Assembly (NCBI GenBank): GCA_026168455.1
Contig: CM047425.1
Span: 20,042,648 to 20,106,647 of the forward strand
Direction: 5' to 3'
Origin: Theocolax elegans
Lineage: Eukaryota > Arthropoda > Insecta > Hymenoptera > Cerocephalidae
DNA: 64,000 nucleotides
Part shown: in pieces, positions 1 through 14,177 of the stretch
Position numbering within the stretch: position 1 is the first letter of the stretch
Layout: the number at the start of each line of letters is the position of its first letter
Program-made: the position numbers and the translations under genes
Notes under the pieces: model-generated
The model's database searches: none
What the model was told of the DNA's origin: nothing
What the model saw: only the letters and a program-made list of their open reading frames with translations

Positions 1-939
1 CGTTGCGCGAATAACCTTCATATATGCGCGTCCCTTCTTGCAGACCGCACCCTTAACTGTGTTTTGACAGCTCGACTGTTTAGTTTGTTTAATTAATTAT
101 TAAACTTTAATTTAAGTGTATTATTGATATTTTGAAGTGAAAAAAAAATGAAGTTACAACGTTGTGATATTTCTTCCAGAAATTCAGATACGTATAACAC
201 TTGCTATATATATATGTGTTTGTATTTTAAGTTTCCTTAAGGACAATTTTCTTTGTGAAAAATTTTCTTAAATTTGTTTTAGGATAATAAATAAGTAGAT
301 CCAGAAGAATAAAAGTCAATTTTGTGGATTAAATTTACTGCTCAAGCTTAATCATATTAACAAAATCAAGTTAATAACTCTATAACGGCACCTTTGATTT
401 CCAACAGCTACATGTAATAGTTTAATTCTGTAAGTTTAATTAACTTATTATTATATTTATTTGTTAAAGCAACCTGGTAATTAGAAGGGATTAATTTAAT
501 GATAAAAAAAAAACTGATAATTTAATAATTTCAAACGCATCAAAAGTTAAAGTATTTACTTATTTTACTAATTAGTGTGTGTTTGTTTTGCTATTATTTA
601 TTACTTTCAAATTGGGATTTATACCTTTAGTAAATAATAGTCACCATTAATGCGCATAATTCAAGCAAAACCGAAGGAAGCAATTAGACTCAACTCTGAT
701 TATCCCTTACCGTCGATTAAGGAACTGGTTTGGTTACTATGCTCAAAATACTTATTATTATTTAACGATTATAAATTTACTAAACGCGTTTAAATGTACA
801 ATAAGAACTGATAAATTCAAGAATTTTCAAATATCTTTCAAGTATTTAGTGTATGTCAGGAAATTTTCTGAAAAAGGTTAAGGTTTGATTTATTTTTACT
901 TATTACATCAAAATAATTGGATATCTGAATAGTAAATTT

Positions 940-1800
940 AGAAGGATCCCTTCCTTAGAAGGTGATTTAATAATTTCTTGGATTGACACGAGCCAATTTT
1001 CCAAAATTCGTTCTTTAGAATCTCCCAAGTGTTTAGAGAACGCTTCTAACATGGGTTTGTATATCTATATATATGAAATTTTGACAGTTCAAGTGTTAGG
1101 TTGAATTCAGCTCTATGGCATAATTATTAGTAAATTATTATCAATACTAGTTAATAAATGAATATTAAAGTTAGGCTTCATTAAATCTTTACTGTTGTAT
1201 GTTATAAATAATTGTAATAACGTATATTATATGAGTGTAATTAAGGTTTAACATTAAAATTTAGTTTAGCTGATAATGTAACTTTGGAATAGATTATTCT
1301 TTAATATCAACGAGAGGAGAAAAAGGTACATGTAATTAACTATAAAATTTTACTAAGATTAATTTGAATTATGAATATTTAGTTCTAAATGGATATAGTT
1401 GACTTTAAGAAATTTTAAAGAACCGTTGGCCAGTTCTCGGATCAAGTTTTATTTAGTTTTATTTAGTGATAACAGCTTAAATACAACAAATTCTCTTAAG
1501 TTAAGCATGTAATCAGTTCCCTGATTATGTATATTCACTGAAATTGACCTAAATAAGTTAACAATATTGATAATTACTGAAATTGTGATTTTAGGTTATA
1601 GTTTGGGGTTTTATTATTTATTACCACTAAATAAATTTATTCACAAATGTAAATTTTGGATAGGGCTCTTCCTTAGGGCATAAACTAATAGATTACTTAT
1701 ATCAATATGAATATTAATTAAAAACTCGTTCTGTGGAAGCTGCCGAGTATTTAGAGAACGCTTCATGCATGGAGTTGTATATCTATATATATAAATTTCA
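940..1800. repeat. Two diverged direct-repeat blocks about 715 bp apart
   Basis: The block ending near 1080 and the block ending near 1797 share the same order of words: a CTTCCTTAG stretch, then TCGTTCT, then AGTxTTTAGAGAACGCTTC, then CATGG, then TTGTATATCTATATATAT. Similarity is clear over the last 85 bp or so and decays upstream. They could be remnants of an old tandem duplication or two copies of a short interspersed repeat. Confidence 0.45.
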
Positions 1801-2119
1801 CAATTTTACCTTTTTAAATAGGTTTTAAATAAAATAATTTTAAAAATTCAAAATTCTACTTATTAATTGAGTAGAATAGATAGCTTAATTACTTGTTTAA
1901 ATGAATTTAGGGTGAATTAGGTGATTGAAAAAAAATTGCAAAGTTTTGAGAACGAGTCCCATTTCAGGCGATAAATGATAGAATTTAACTATTAACTTAC
2001 AATCTACGTTAATACTATTATAATTTGTCTGGTGAAGATTCTCTTGATTTTAGTATAATTTCTTCTGATAAACCAAAACAATATCTTAATTGTTCACTTG
2101 GATTAAGTATTATTTTGTT

Positions 2120-2175
2120 TTGAAAGGGAGACAATGCTTGCGCAATACCTGCTATCAAGCATTGGTCGCCCTCAA
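2120..2175. other. Short imperfect hairpin, possible small-RNA precursor
   Basis: The arm around 2120-2140 (core AGGGAGACAATGCTTG) is almost the reverse complement of the arm around 2156-2175 (core CAAGCATTGGTCGCCCT). The loop is about 15 nt and the flanking TTGA/TCAA also pairs. The stem is roughly 20 bp with a mismatch and a bulge, which suits a small insect pre-miRNA or a chance palindrome. No expression evidence exists here. Confidence 0.3.
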
Positions 2176-3124
2176 TATAGTTGAGTTTTGTATCGATAAG
2201 GGGATAGAATAAAATTCCTATGAAACCTATATATAATCTATTAGATTAGGAAGGGTTTTAATTTAAGGGTTTTCTGGGAAGACTTGGCTGGCGCAAAAAC
2301 AAAAAGAACTACCTGGCCTCTATGATAAAAGGGATTTTCAAAATATAATTATAATTTAGATATAGATATATATATATGTATATAATTTAATAAAATATAT
2401 ACGTAAATAAACGTATACAATTTAAATATAAAATTATAATATTAAAATATATAAATCAGAGATAGTTACGTGTAAAATAAAATTAAAAAAAATGTGCGTT
2501 TAATAAGGTAATCTGATATCCTATATATATATGTGTATGTGTGCTTACAATTTTTTTTTTTAACATATAAGTAAGATTAAATAGTTATTACGTATATTAA
2601 AACTTTAGGAAATTATCGTAATATAAATACACATTAAAATGCTTATCAAAATATCGGATTTCAATTGAGAGTGAATAAACGGAAACAATTGAACGAAACT
2701 CCCAACTAGATAAAATCTCGGTGGGACCTCCAGATTTTTGATGTTATATACATCAAAGTTTATTTAACTTAATAATAATAATTATATCAGCAAAGAATTT
2801 TTATTTATCCAAATCCTATACAGGATTTCCAGCAAAACTCGCTGGCAATGGGAGTTAACGAGAAACTATATCTATTATTCCTCTGTCTCTATCTATCCGA
2901 TATTTTAAATTTAGTTAATTTTCTTTATTTATCTAAATAAGTATTTGAATATTGCTTACCTTGAATTGAAGTGAGTTTACTCCTCCTTATAATTGATTAA
3001 ATTTATTTAATTTATATGTGGATTTGACAAAATAGCCTGTATTATATATATATGTGTTTATTTTATTTTTGACAGGTTTTATCTCTTTATGATTGGAAAA
3101 ATATCGATCTCGGCAAGACGTCTG

Positions 3125-3147
3125 ATATATATATATATATATATATA
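3125..3147. repeat. (AT)n microsatellite
   Basis: An uninterrupted AT dinucleotide run in AT-rich DNA. Confidence 0.9.
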
Positions 3148-3221
3148 CGTATAATTATAAACCTTCCAATGATTTACTTTCTTTCTGAATAATCTGAATT
3201 CTTAATGAAATAGATAACTGC

Positions 3222-3280
3222 GAATATTTAATTTACTATATAACTGAATATTTAACTTAATATATAACTGAATATTAACT
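3222..3280. repeat. 24-bp tandem repeat, about 2.4 copies
   Basis: Two 24-bp units beginning GAATATTTAA and ending ATATAACT lie head to tail (3222-3245, 3246-3269), followed by a partial third unit. Confidence 0.75.
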
Positions 3281-5904
3281 GAATACAAGTGATTTTCTTC
3301 AAAGGTAAATTTAAGAGAAAAAAAAAAGGCTATGCGTCTAGCGCGTTTAAGGCCTATGAGCGTACTGACGCCACGCCGTGCAGATTTTTGCCAAGAGCGT
3401 GGGCAGGAATGCACCTCTCCCCAAATTAGTTTGACGTCATAATTAGGGGGAGAGTGCAACTACGCACTTTTCGCTACCTGACATTGGCCTTGTAGAGCAC
3501 TTTCCTTACTTTCATCTGGCCTATTCAAAACTTAGTACTAGTTTTTGAAATATTATTTCGAACGTTCGTCTGAGTTTATAGATATTATATACGCACAATT
3601 GGCCTAATGTAGTTAGTTTTTTTATTTATAAAATCTAGATTATATATTTTATAATTTAGGTATTTACTATGCAAATTTGCATGCGTATATAATATTCATA
3701 AACTATTCACAAATACATATAAATTAGCCTAATTTCTCAATTTACGCATGTATATTTAGTTACAGGCATATATATAAAAGTATGCATGTAACAAGCTCAT
3801 ACTATCGATCTATTTTCTGGCAAAACGAATGGAGTACTAGGAAACGAAGCCAACAGGCCAAAGTGTGGAAAGAGCGAAGGAAAAACTTTTCAGTCTATCA
3901 ACATCTTTTCATTTCTACGTCAATTTATTTTTTTAAACATTGTTAATATGATGTATCAAATTATTGGAAACGTGAACCGTAACTAAGGTTTATCGACATC
4001 TATACGTAACGTAACGGTTGTACTTTTATTTACTGATCTATCACTAATGACATTGATAATTGAAGGTTTTGAAATTATTTTATCTGATATGTTTATTAAA
4101 TACTTATTAGTAATGTTTCTCTACAAATGTTATTTTTTACCATCATTCCATACATTGATATCATTAACTACAATTAAATCAGCATGTATATGTTTTGATT
4201 GTATATAAAAATTTGATGCTCACAGTGTAAGTTATTTTATCAGATGAATATAAAATTAAAAAGTTTAATAAAGACATTTGTGTACTGTAAATAAATTCTA
4301 CTTTGTAGAGCTTGATAGGGCAGTATGGCTAGGCAACGTCCTTATCGACTCTAAAAGAGTCATAACTGATTATGTCGCCGCAATGATTAGGGAGCGTGCT
4401 AATCAATAGCCGAAGACTCTGTCTTCAAAAAGGCAAAAGCATGATATCGAGGCTATGTAACTGATTATCCTTCAGAAAGAAAAGCATCTATTCTGAGTCT
4501 GATGCACCCTCAACCAAGATAAAGAGATAGCGAGAACGTGAATCCGCAGTGTTACTATAATTTTTTCGTCGTCCCGAGAAATGAGCCATCGGCAGCCGAC
4601 AAATAGAATCAGAGACAGCTAAGCTGTCACTTCCGAATTTATAAAAAAGCGTTGCGGTGTCATAAATAATCAATTTATTAGATAGTTTTGTATATTACAA
4701 GAATGCGTAAATTAGATACTCAATTATCCTCTAAAAGTAAATGATAACTTGTGATACATATATATATATATATAATTTATTTATTTTACGTTTCATGCAT
4801 CATTTCTTTTCCTTACAACCAATTATTGATTATAATAAATAAACATAAACTAACAACTTAGATACAGGTTATATTATTTTTATAAATATGTGATACTAAT
4901 AATATCTTTAAATGACCAACGCGGTAGCGGAGTGATGATGACGCACCTCGACTTGCAACATCTGTGAAGGAGTGACCGATCCTCATATGGCTTTCGGAAT
5001 CGGTTAGATGTTTTATCACACCCCACAACTGAGCGAGAGGTGTGGAACATTCGGTTTCAATGAATACACCGGCCGTCTCGAGGAAGGTTTTTCTACTATT
5101 AGGTTTCTCTTCTTCACGGGCATAACCCCGAGGTTAGTAAGAGAAAAAGGAAAAATATACACCCCCGCACATAAATGGTAGGTTAATAATAAAAATAATA
5201 TCTATTAATGGAATTAATTCTCTAATCGGAAAAAAAATACCGACAAAATAATTGTTAATAAGTTCCTTAGACACCTACATCATTAATCGAATATTTTCAA
5301 AAAATAGAACGGTATCTTAAGTACACAATTCATTTTTCTAAAAGCTTTTTAGATGTTTTCTACAGTAACTACAATTATTGTACGTCCAATCGCATAGAAA
5401 TCAAATTTTTGCTACAAAACAAATACTATCCAGGTTCACTTCATTCCTGGTAATATCAAATTTTCCTTTTGTTTTGTGGGTATATGTATTCTTTTATATT
5501 GACAGTCTATATTAATGTAAATTGAAGATGAGTATAAATTTGTACAAGTGCAAACATAATTCTTAGTAAATTAATTTTTATTTGTTGAAACACTGTATAT
5601 ATATATAAAAGAATGTAAACTAAATTTGCATGTTTTGCAATCGTTAAGAAAATAAATAAATCAAATCGAAATTTCGAATAGCAATAAGTAAGAAAACATT
5701 TGAATATGAATGTTTGGTTTGTATAGCAACAAAAATTGCAGTATATGAAATTTGAAATGCTCTCACGTACTTAGATACAATAGAAATTGAACTCTGAGAA
5801 ATTTACAATGTAAACCAAAAGAGTGAGTAGTTCCTGGTCGGAGAATACGTTTCATGGGACGTGTGTATTAGAACCTCGAGAAATAAGGGGAGGGTGGGAG
5901 AGAA

Positions 5905-5924
5905 AGAGAGAGAGAGAGAGAGAG
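5905..5924. repeat. (AG)n microsatellite
   Basis: A run of AG dinucleotides inside the GC-richer island at 5820-6240. Purine tracts like this recur in several GC-richer islands of the window (13.69, 18.13, 30.77, 46.05 and 48.90 kb). Confidence 0.85.
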
Positions 5925-7253
5925 ATAGGAGAACGTGAGCACAAGTCTCGCTGGATTTCTGTCCAGGAGGACGAGGTCATTGTAAATCACGATGCACCGG
6001 GACATGCGCGATGAATTACAAGCGAATTCCACCTACTATCTCTTCCTCTTTGTCTTGCCCTCGTACTGACGTTAAACTACATTTTCACAGCGCGTTCGCA
6101 AGTCGAGTTTATACAGACTCGACTGTTTTATTGAGCTTCTGTAAATTAAGCCGCGTGCCGCTCTAATCATCAGAACGCTCATTGTACTTGGAGCAATAAC
6201 TCTCAATACTAGAGTAGAATGGTCTGAGAACCTTTAATTATTTCCGCTACGAATAAAAAAAATAAACTTTTGAGGACGTGATTTAGTAATGTCTCCAACT
6301 CAACGGCGATTATTTTTACGCATTATACTTACAATAGATTAAAATTACGTAAGAAAATTATATATTTTTGATTTGTATAATCGAAGGAACTAATAGAAAT
6401 TTAACGAGTTTAAGCAATTATTTAAAGAACTCAAATTTACTTTATTCTTATACTCTTAAATGTTAAAGTAAAAGTAAGAAGTTGTTTTTTATTATTATAT
6501 ACTTAAAAAGCAGGGTGAATTTTATATTGGCATCTTAAATAATAATATTAAAATGATAGTCAATAATATTATTTTCGACAATTTATTCTTATTGTAAAAG
6601 CAGTAAAATTTACTTATACTTGATTCAAAGCCAATAATTCAATTTACTTGAACAATGAATAAGGAATGGGCTTTTGTTGCGAATAAAATTTAAAAAATAC
6701 ATACGAAAGATATACTATATTCCATAATTTGATTTATAATCCAATGCATATGTTTAATAAATTATCTTTAATTGTAAAAAAATTATAATGGAATTTGTTT
6801 ACCAAGAAAGATCTAATAAAAAATATACTTAATGTAAAAATATATATGTATATATATTTTACTTACACGTGGCAGTTGAAAATTTGAAGCTACAAAAGTG
6901 CTTACCTGTAACAATAAAAAAATAATATTTATTATTACATCGAAAAAAAGTGATGATTATATAATATTAGATTACATAAGTTGTGCAAAATTAAATATTA
7001 ATAACTTAAACGGTATTGTGTCTGCGAAAATTGATTAGAACAAGTACTCTCAATATTCGTACGTAAGCTAACGAGAGAAACGAGTAAAGAGTCATGTATT
7101 CCCTGGAGAAGATATTAATTCAGTACACAAAAACACGAAATTTGGTCTCTCGCATCAGCATCACGCAGGTGTCTAGCCACGCTACGTTGCTTCGAGATCT
7201 ACGGCTTTTCTCGCGTGTACGTATACACATGTATAGTTAAAATGAACCACCTT

Positions 7254-7273
7254 TCTCTCTCTCTCTCTCTCTC
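7254..7273. repeat. (CT)n microsatellite
   Basis: A CT dinucleotide run at the edge of the GC-richer island at 7020-7600. Confidence 0.85.
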
Positions 7274-10200
7274 CCTGTCTCAAGTTCGTTTTTCCACGCA
7301 GGGGCGGACGAACCCCGCTATTAGAAAAGATATATTTTCTTTTGCTCGTGGTGAGGTTATCTATACCATGGAATTCAGGTGAGATTCCGGTTGAGATTCG
7401 CGCACTGTTCCGCCCTTGACGTTCGCGAGGGGAGCTCCTTCGCCGGATTTACGGGTGGGCTAGCGCGCGGTCATCACCGCGTTTCTACCGATCCCATATA
7501 CTGTTTTACGGGTTCGTACACGCACATATTCACGTATATACGCTCACCTAAATATATAGATATATATATATATAGAAAGAGATTCGGATGGCGATGAAAG
7601 ATACTATATACCAGAATTTTTTTCCTTTTATTTATGGTATGTGGAGTTTCTTTTGCTTTTATATATAGTCTGTATCGATTTATTTCTGTAGGTATTTCTT
7701 TGTTTTATTACCAACGTTTATAGACTCGACATTTTGGAAGAATATTCATGTCAACGAGATATAACACTTTAAAGGATAAATTGTCTTTTCAAAAAGTTAG
7801 AAGAGATTTTTCGTGTATTTATTGGTACTTGCGCTATTAAATTATAAATTAGGATTTTCTATAGTAATTTTACTATGCATTTAGTGAAATAAATAAAATT
7901 TTTTGTTAAGTTTTGATAGTGTTCTATTCTTTCTTCGATCTTTCGAAAGAAATTATGTTTTTATTAATGAATTTGCAGTTCATTCGAATTATTTATACTA
8001 TATACATATTCTAACTTTCTTGATCGCGATTTACAGTTATTTTTTTTTTTTCGTGTACACATCTTCGTATTAGGGTATATACTAATATTGATATTAAAAT
8101 AAATATATATTATAGCAGAGTATTTAATATGGTTTGTTAAAATAATGTATAATTCTTAGTTTTTGATTTCTTTTAATGTTGTCCATTTTAAACAAATATT
8201 CAGTAATAATAGTAAATCGAAAAGTCAATCGATGTGATGAATTATAAGATTAATAAAGTTCTCATCAAGTTGAAAATGTTAATGTGGTAATACTTATAGA
8301 GTATCAACAATATTGCTAAGTTTTCTTAATTAATCGGGTACTCAATATTTGGAAAGGATATTTGACTTTTTGTCTGTTTCCAATGTTGCAATTCTGGTAC
8401 ATTTCCTTCCAATACCATTTTTTAACACAACATTATTTTTGTTTAAAATTTCACACAATGACAGATAATAGTCAAAGGAAGGGCATTGATGTATTTATTT
8501 TCCACAATTTTCTTTATTTATTTAACAAGAATCATTTTTTCATTTCTATTGACTCGGTCGGTAAATATTGAATATCTCATCCCCTTAAGTGAAGAAAATA
8601 TTTTGTTCTCAATAACCACAGGTTAGTGTTTTATCTACAAAAAATAAAAATTAAATCGAAAAAAGTATTACACAATTTAAAGTATAAAATCTAATTTTGG
8701 TAGCACGTTCTACATATTTGATAGTTTAACGTAATTATTTACCTGAAATATGGAAACATAATATGTCAATTTTATTTTTCTTTTCATAATAGTATTAGTT
8801 AAATAATCACATACGTATACTTTTAATTGAAATAGAAACTAACATCAATCGCAGTCTGCATATTCATTATAGAAAAATTCCATCCGAGTTATCTTTTCAG
8901 TGACATATTTATTAAGTTAATTGAATTTTTATTGATAATTTCGAGCAAGCGAAATGTTATTCATTTGAATGAAATGGATATTGACGTGCTTATATCTTTT
9001 TTAGTCATTAAATAATTTAAAGTGCAAAAGAGGATAATGAAAATGAATGCGCCATAAGAATTTAATATTAATATAAAGGTACACAAATGTACATTTTTTC
9101 CCTGAAACTCTTTAATTAAAATAGTAGTATTATTCTTATATTAATCAACATATTATTAAATTGCATAAAATGAATAATGGTTAAAAAATAAGCGGTATTT
9201 TATTAATGTAAATATACGTGATAACGTTTTAACAATATTTATAAATATTTCTAGTACTGGAAAGAATTAAATATAACGAATTTATGTATTAATATGAAAA
9301 TATTTTGCGATGATGAAATTTGTAAGTTAAACTTCTCTTATTAATAATGTGCGCAAAAAAATGTATAAGTAATTGTTAAAAGTTAATATTGCAAAATAAT
9401 AAAGAAGATGACAATTGCTACCGTTTCATGTAAAAAGAAAACTAAAAATTTTTATCCAATTTTTGTATGTTTATTTATGAACTTAAATAAAAATAAAATT
9501 CATGCATAATGAATAAGTAAAGTGTGAACCGATGCTCAAGTAACTTTGAAATAACTGAAACAAAACAGTAATTCAAACGCAATTAAGTATAACATAATTT
9601 TTCTCTGACAAAAGTTAGGATACTCGCTGCGTGAAACTTTGTTCCGAAAACTTGGAACAAACGGGAGTTTTTTTAATACAATTACGCAAAAATTGTGCAG
9701 TTACCTTGTTGGTTAGGAGAGTAAGAGCAAAAAATATAGTGCAAGTGAGAGACTCGCTTGAGAGTAGTAATGGAATTAGAGGATAACGAGGGTACTTTTC
9801 TCGATTAGCTAAGGGGTTAAGGACGATAAGAGCACATACTCCATAACGTCCACGTTTCTCTATGAACATGCAAGCTTATGCTAATCTTCACTCCTTGACG
9901 ACAAGCCCACCCTTCTCTTTGCCTCTATACGCAGCCTTATTTCCTTGTATTACTTTGAAGGGAGCGTGGATTCGCCAAAATTTATAGCTACAACCTTGTG
10001 CCAAAGTGATACGCGCCTGGAGAGGCATAACAGCTTGCAAAAACTTCTCGAGGGGTCGGTTGCCTTCTCCTTCAAGTAAACTTTCTTTATGCCTATGGGT
10101 ATCTATATAGACGAGGCAATCTGTTTACCATTTCTTTTTTTCAAGGTTTACTGAATACCCCGTTGACATTTAAATGGTAATGAGTTTCCTTTTTCAATTG

Positions 10201-10503
10201 TTAGGCGATGTATTGAATTTCCTTTTCAAAATATACTTTTATGATGTGTGGTGAAGATTTTCTTGGTTGGCTTATTATAACACTGAATAGACTGATACGT
10301 TTCTTTCAAAAAACTTTATTTTTGAGGGATAAATAACATTATTATTTTCTGACACAATGTTACCAGTAAAATTTTATCTTTAATCGATCTCGATAAATTC
10401 GACATTACGTTAGTAAATTTAACATTTAAAGTTAATAAAAATCATAACAAAAAATTTGATGAAATACATATTGAATTTGATCATTACTTTCAAATATATA
10501 TAT

Positions 10504-11499
10504 GGGGTATTCCACGTGAAGTGGTCCGATCAAAATTTTAAAATGCCCCAAATTTTGGGTACACATTGCAAATGTTTTTCAGAATACAGAAAAAAATTTT
10601 TAGGTACTGGAATTTATTAGTTCAAAAGTTATTCTAACCTCAAAAAGTGATCTTTTTCCAGTTTTTTTCAACACCAGCTGGGTTCATCGCTATTTAACTC
10701 AAAATCTATCAACTTTTACTATAGAACATTATATGTAACATTCGTTGCTAATTATGTCTAGAATTTATCCTTCTGGGTTAGAATTTCCAATCTCAAGGTT
10801 AATGACAAATAAACTACATGTCAACATTCAACTTAAAAAAAAACTAACTTCGCCACAATTGATTTTTTTATCCAAAAGTCCAAAAGAAAGCTTGGAGCAA
10901 TACCTTTCAAATGATCTGTAGCATTTTTATGGCCTTCAATTCTGCAAAAAGTTATGACAATTTAAAGAAAGACAAAAAATTCACAAAAATTAACATGGTA
11001 TTTCCCATTTAAATTTTTAAAAAAATTTCGTCTTTCTTTAAATTATCATAACTTTTTACAGAATTGAAGGCCATAAAAATGCTGCAGATCATTTGAAAGG
11101 TATTGCTCCAAGCTTTCTTTTGGACTTTTGGATAAAAAAATCAATTGTGGCGAAGTTAGTTTTTTTTTAAGTTGAATGTTGACATGTAGTTTATTTGTCA
11201 TTAACCTTGAGATTGGAAATTCTAACCCAGAAGGATAAATTCTAGACATAATTAGCAACGAATGTTACATATAATGTTCTATAGTAAAAGTTGATAGATT
11301 TTGAGTTAAATAGCGATGAACCCAGCTGGTGTTGAAAAAAACTGGAAAAAGTTCACTTTTTGAGGTTAGAATAACTTTTGAACTAATAAATTCCAGTACC
11401 TAAAAATTTTTTTCTGTATTCTGAAAAACATTTGCAATGTGTACCCAAAATTTGGGGCATTTTAAAATTTTGATCGGACCACTTCACGTGGAGTACCCC
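10504..11499. mobile_element. Foldback (long-inverted-repeat) element, 996 bp
   Basis: Two arms of 470 bp (10504-10973 and 11030-11499) are near-perfect reverse complements around a 56-bp spacer. The termini read GGGGTA(T/C)TCCACGTG and its complement. Only a handful of mismatches are visible, so the copy is young or kept homogeneous. It encodes nothing credible; the open frames in it are by-products. It sits in a TA-rich stretch, so the target duplication is ambiguous (TA or ATAT). It is probably a non-autonomous DNA transposon of unknown superfamily, and its transcript would fold into a long dsRNA. Confidence 0.88.
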
Positions 11500-11503
11500 A
11501 TAT

Positions 11504-13834
11504 GTATATATATATCAAGAGATATTGTAAATAAAACAATGACAAAGGTGATTTTATCTTCTAAATTAATTATAGAATAGAAATTATTGACAAATTTCAA
11601 TGTATACGTATTATGCAATATATATTTTCATAAATGAAACGCGTAATAATTTTGGATAACCTCGTTTCGTAAATGCATTTACATAAATTTTCTATTTAAG
11701 CTTGACATGTTATTTATTCTGCATGCAAACCAAAAGATAAACTGAAATTCAGAGACAGAGAGTGTTAAGTGAATGCTCCGAAAGTTCATAAAACATTTTA
11801 TGCATATTATTTATGGATAAATAAGTGAAATATTAATTAAATTTAATATAATCAAATTCTGACTAAATTTTAAATGCAAAGATATATTACTTTTCCATTT
11901 TTGAACTAACTTCACTTTTACTTCTTTATTCTTAAACTTTTATTAAAAGAAAATGAAAGACTCCTACTTTAAATATCCAATGAAAATTATATCATTTTTA
12001 CGTACGTGCTTATAAGTAAATGACAATTAAGAAATTTACTGTTGTACAATATTAAAGATTACCACAGCAATTTATGCGATACACTGATGTTTGTAATAAA
12101 AATATAGAATTGCCGAGTTTTGGTTAAAAAACCGATTAATCATCTTTGTAGTCGGTATATTAAAATTTGATCTTGTTTCAATTATTACACCTCGCCCTTA
12201 ACTTCTTTTATATTTTACAAATTGTATAATTATTGTTTTATTAATAAATGGTTTTTAAACTCAAATCATAAAATTTACGTTTTTCTTACTCTGTTACTTA
12301 GTAAAAATCTGGATATTCGTTGATAACAGTTTGTAAATCCTTCATTAAAATAAATAGTAAGCATTGGTAATACGATTTACGAATATGGTATAAAATTATA
12401 AACAATATCTAAATAAATTATTTACGGAGTTTGTAAATATATTGAGTAAATTTATAGACTAATACTAAATTTATAAAGTAAACTTTAATTTACTAAAATT
12501 TATATTAAAGATTTCTGTTCATGTAAAAACAATTGATTCCTTTTTATAGTTTGAAATATCGGAAAGAATCTTAATTGCTTTACCTTATAATATAGAAAAT
12601 TAAACAATTTAAATAATATTAATTATCATAAAATGTTGAAATTGAATTAAACTATAATTATTCAAGTATCTAGCTATACACCGGATGAACAAAGTAATTT
12701 CTCGAAATTCCTGTTTACGAGGTTGGATTGCTCGATGCGTCTTTTGAGGGAGGAAAAATAATGTGAGTGTCTCCGAGTTAATGAATTCCAATGGAATGGT
12801 AGAGAAAGCTATATGAGAATATACCCGCGAAGTAAGCTACGTTCGGATAAATATGGTAATTACGATATAAAGGTGTCTCTCTTTTTCTCCGTTATATCCT
12901 CGAGGGTAAAACTGCATTGTCGTAGGAAAGGACTCGAGCAAAAAAGGACAATAAAAAACCAACCGAGCCAAGTTATGAGTCGTTCGAACGGGACCGTAAA
13001 ATGGAGATCGGATGGAATTTATAAATAAAATTAAGAGCCGTATAGCTGTTACTTCTTTTTAACTATCAAATTAACACAGAGCGAATGTACATGTGTATAT
13101 TCATGAACTTGTTTAAATTTCGATTTAACAAATACGGATTATTTTACAATTGTTGATGAATTATTCAATGATTTATGGATCGTCATTTTTCACCTCCACG
13201 TTTCAATTATAATTAATCTTTATGACATTGCAATGAAGCTTGCTTTTATTTATAGATTGGTATATTCGTGTAATATACAACTTTCGCAGTTGATGGCAAT
13301 ACATATGTAACCTTTATTTGAGTTTATCATAAGTATGATGATAAAGCTGAAATATTTCAGATACCTTTGGTAATTGATCACCTTTTATATTTAGCGAAAT
13401 TATTTAATTCCATTTTATTTATTCGCAATACATTAGTTATTCAAAACATTACACGGCTAAACGATTGTGCAAATTATACTTAAAATAATAGAATGATTTA
13501 GTTTATTTAACACATTTAGACGTGTATGAAAAGTAAATATTAGAACTAAAAGTTCACTCTATACGAAAATTTACCGTACTGACGCAAAAACTGTAAATTA
13601 AAAGTGAAACGTTCATGTTTGTGAACTCATTATCAATTTAAATATAGAAATATAACCTGTAATGATCTGATAAGCTCATCGTTAAAATTATTAGAGAGAG
13701 AGAGAGGGAATGCTTAAAAGAAAGAGAGAGGAAAACATTGTAAGTTTACTAGTCTACTCTAAGATTAGGAAGCAGACTTGAAGAGAAGAGCCAATGGTTA
13801 ACATGGATTGCTCCTGAAATAATTTATTTCTCTC
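11504..13834. other. AT-rich non-coding region, nothing recognised
   Basis: There is no exon, RNA gene or repeat I can support. A somewhat GC-richer patch at 12700-13030 carries a 71-codon open frame with no recognisable domain. Confidence 0.5.
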
Positions 13835-13838
13835 TTAA

Positions 13839-14177
13839 GGGGTGACTTACTCGGTGGATTACCGACCGAGCCAAAAATGGTAATTATTACATTTATTTGA
13901 AAAAATACGCAATTTTATGTAAAGTTCCAGATTCATACAACAAAGACACCCTAAAAAATTTCTGCACCGAAGAATCACAAACAATCGCACATTTTTGGTG
14001 CAGAAAATTTTTAGGATGTCTTTGTTGTATTGACTTACAACTGTGTAGAATGACTTATTATTTAATTATCTAGTGCTTCTGTATTCGAATTTTACATAAA
14101 ATTGCGCATTTTATTTAAATAAATGAAATAATTATTTCTTGTTGTTCAGTCGGTAAACTACCTGATATGCCACCTCC
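13839..14177. mobile_element. MITE with TTAA target-site duplication, 339 bp
   Basis: TTAA lies immediately outside both ends (13835-13838, 14178-14181). The termini GGGGTGAC and GCCACCTCC are imperfect inverted repeats. The match runs inward through TTACCGAC and GCAATTTTATGTAAA. At the centre is a tighter hairpin (about 13935-14031) with arms holding CAACAAAGACA and TGTCTTTGTTG. TTAA duplication is known for piggyBac and Kolobok transposons, so this is probably a non-autonomous member of one of these. Outer arms are about 70-75% alike, so the copy is old. Confidence 0.8.

Larger units (their letters stand above)
1..10503. other. AT-rich non-coding region, no gene recognised
   Basis: I see no defensible exon on either strand; open frames are all below about 90 codons and lack domain-like composition. 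The stretch is strongly AT-rich with poly-A/T runs and TA tracts. It is broken by GC-richer islands at about 3330-3500, 4310-4480, 4920-5130, 5820-6240, 7020-7600 and 9870-10100. Short repeats and one hairpin inside it are listed separately. It may be intergenic or part of a very large intron; the sequence cannot decide. Confidence 0.6.

Noticed and set aside
11046..11258. 70-codon minus-strand frame
   Set aside because: It lies in one arm of the 10.5-11.5 kb foldback element and is a by-product of the repeat.
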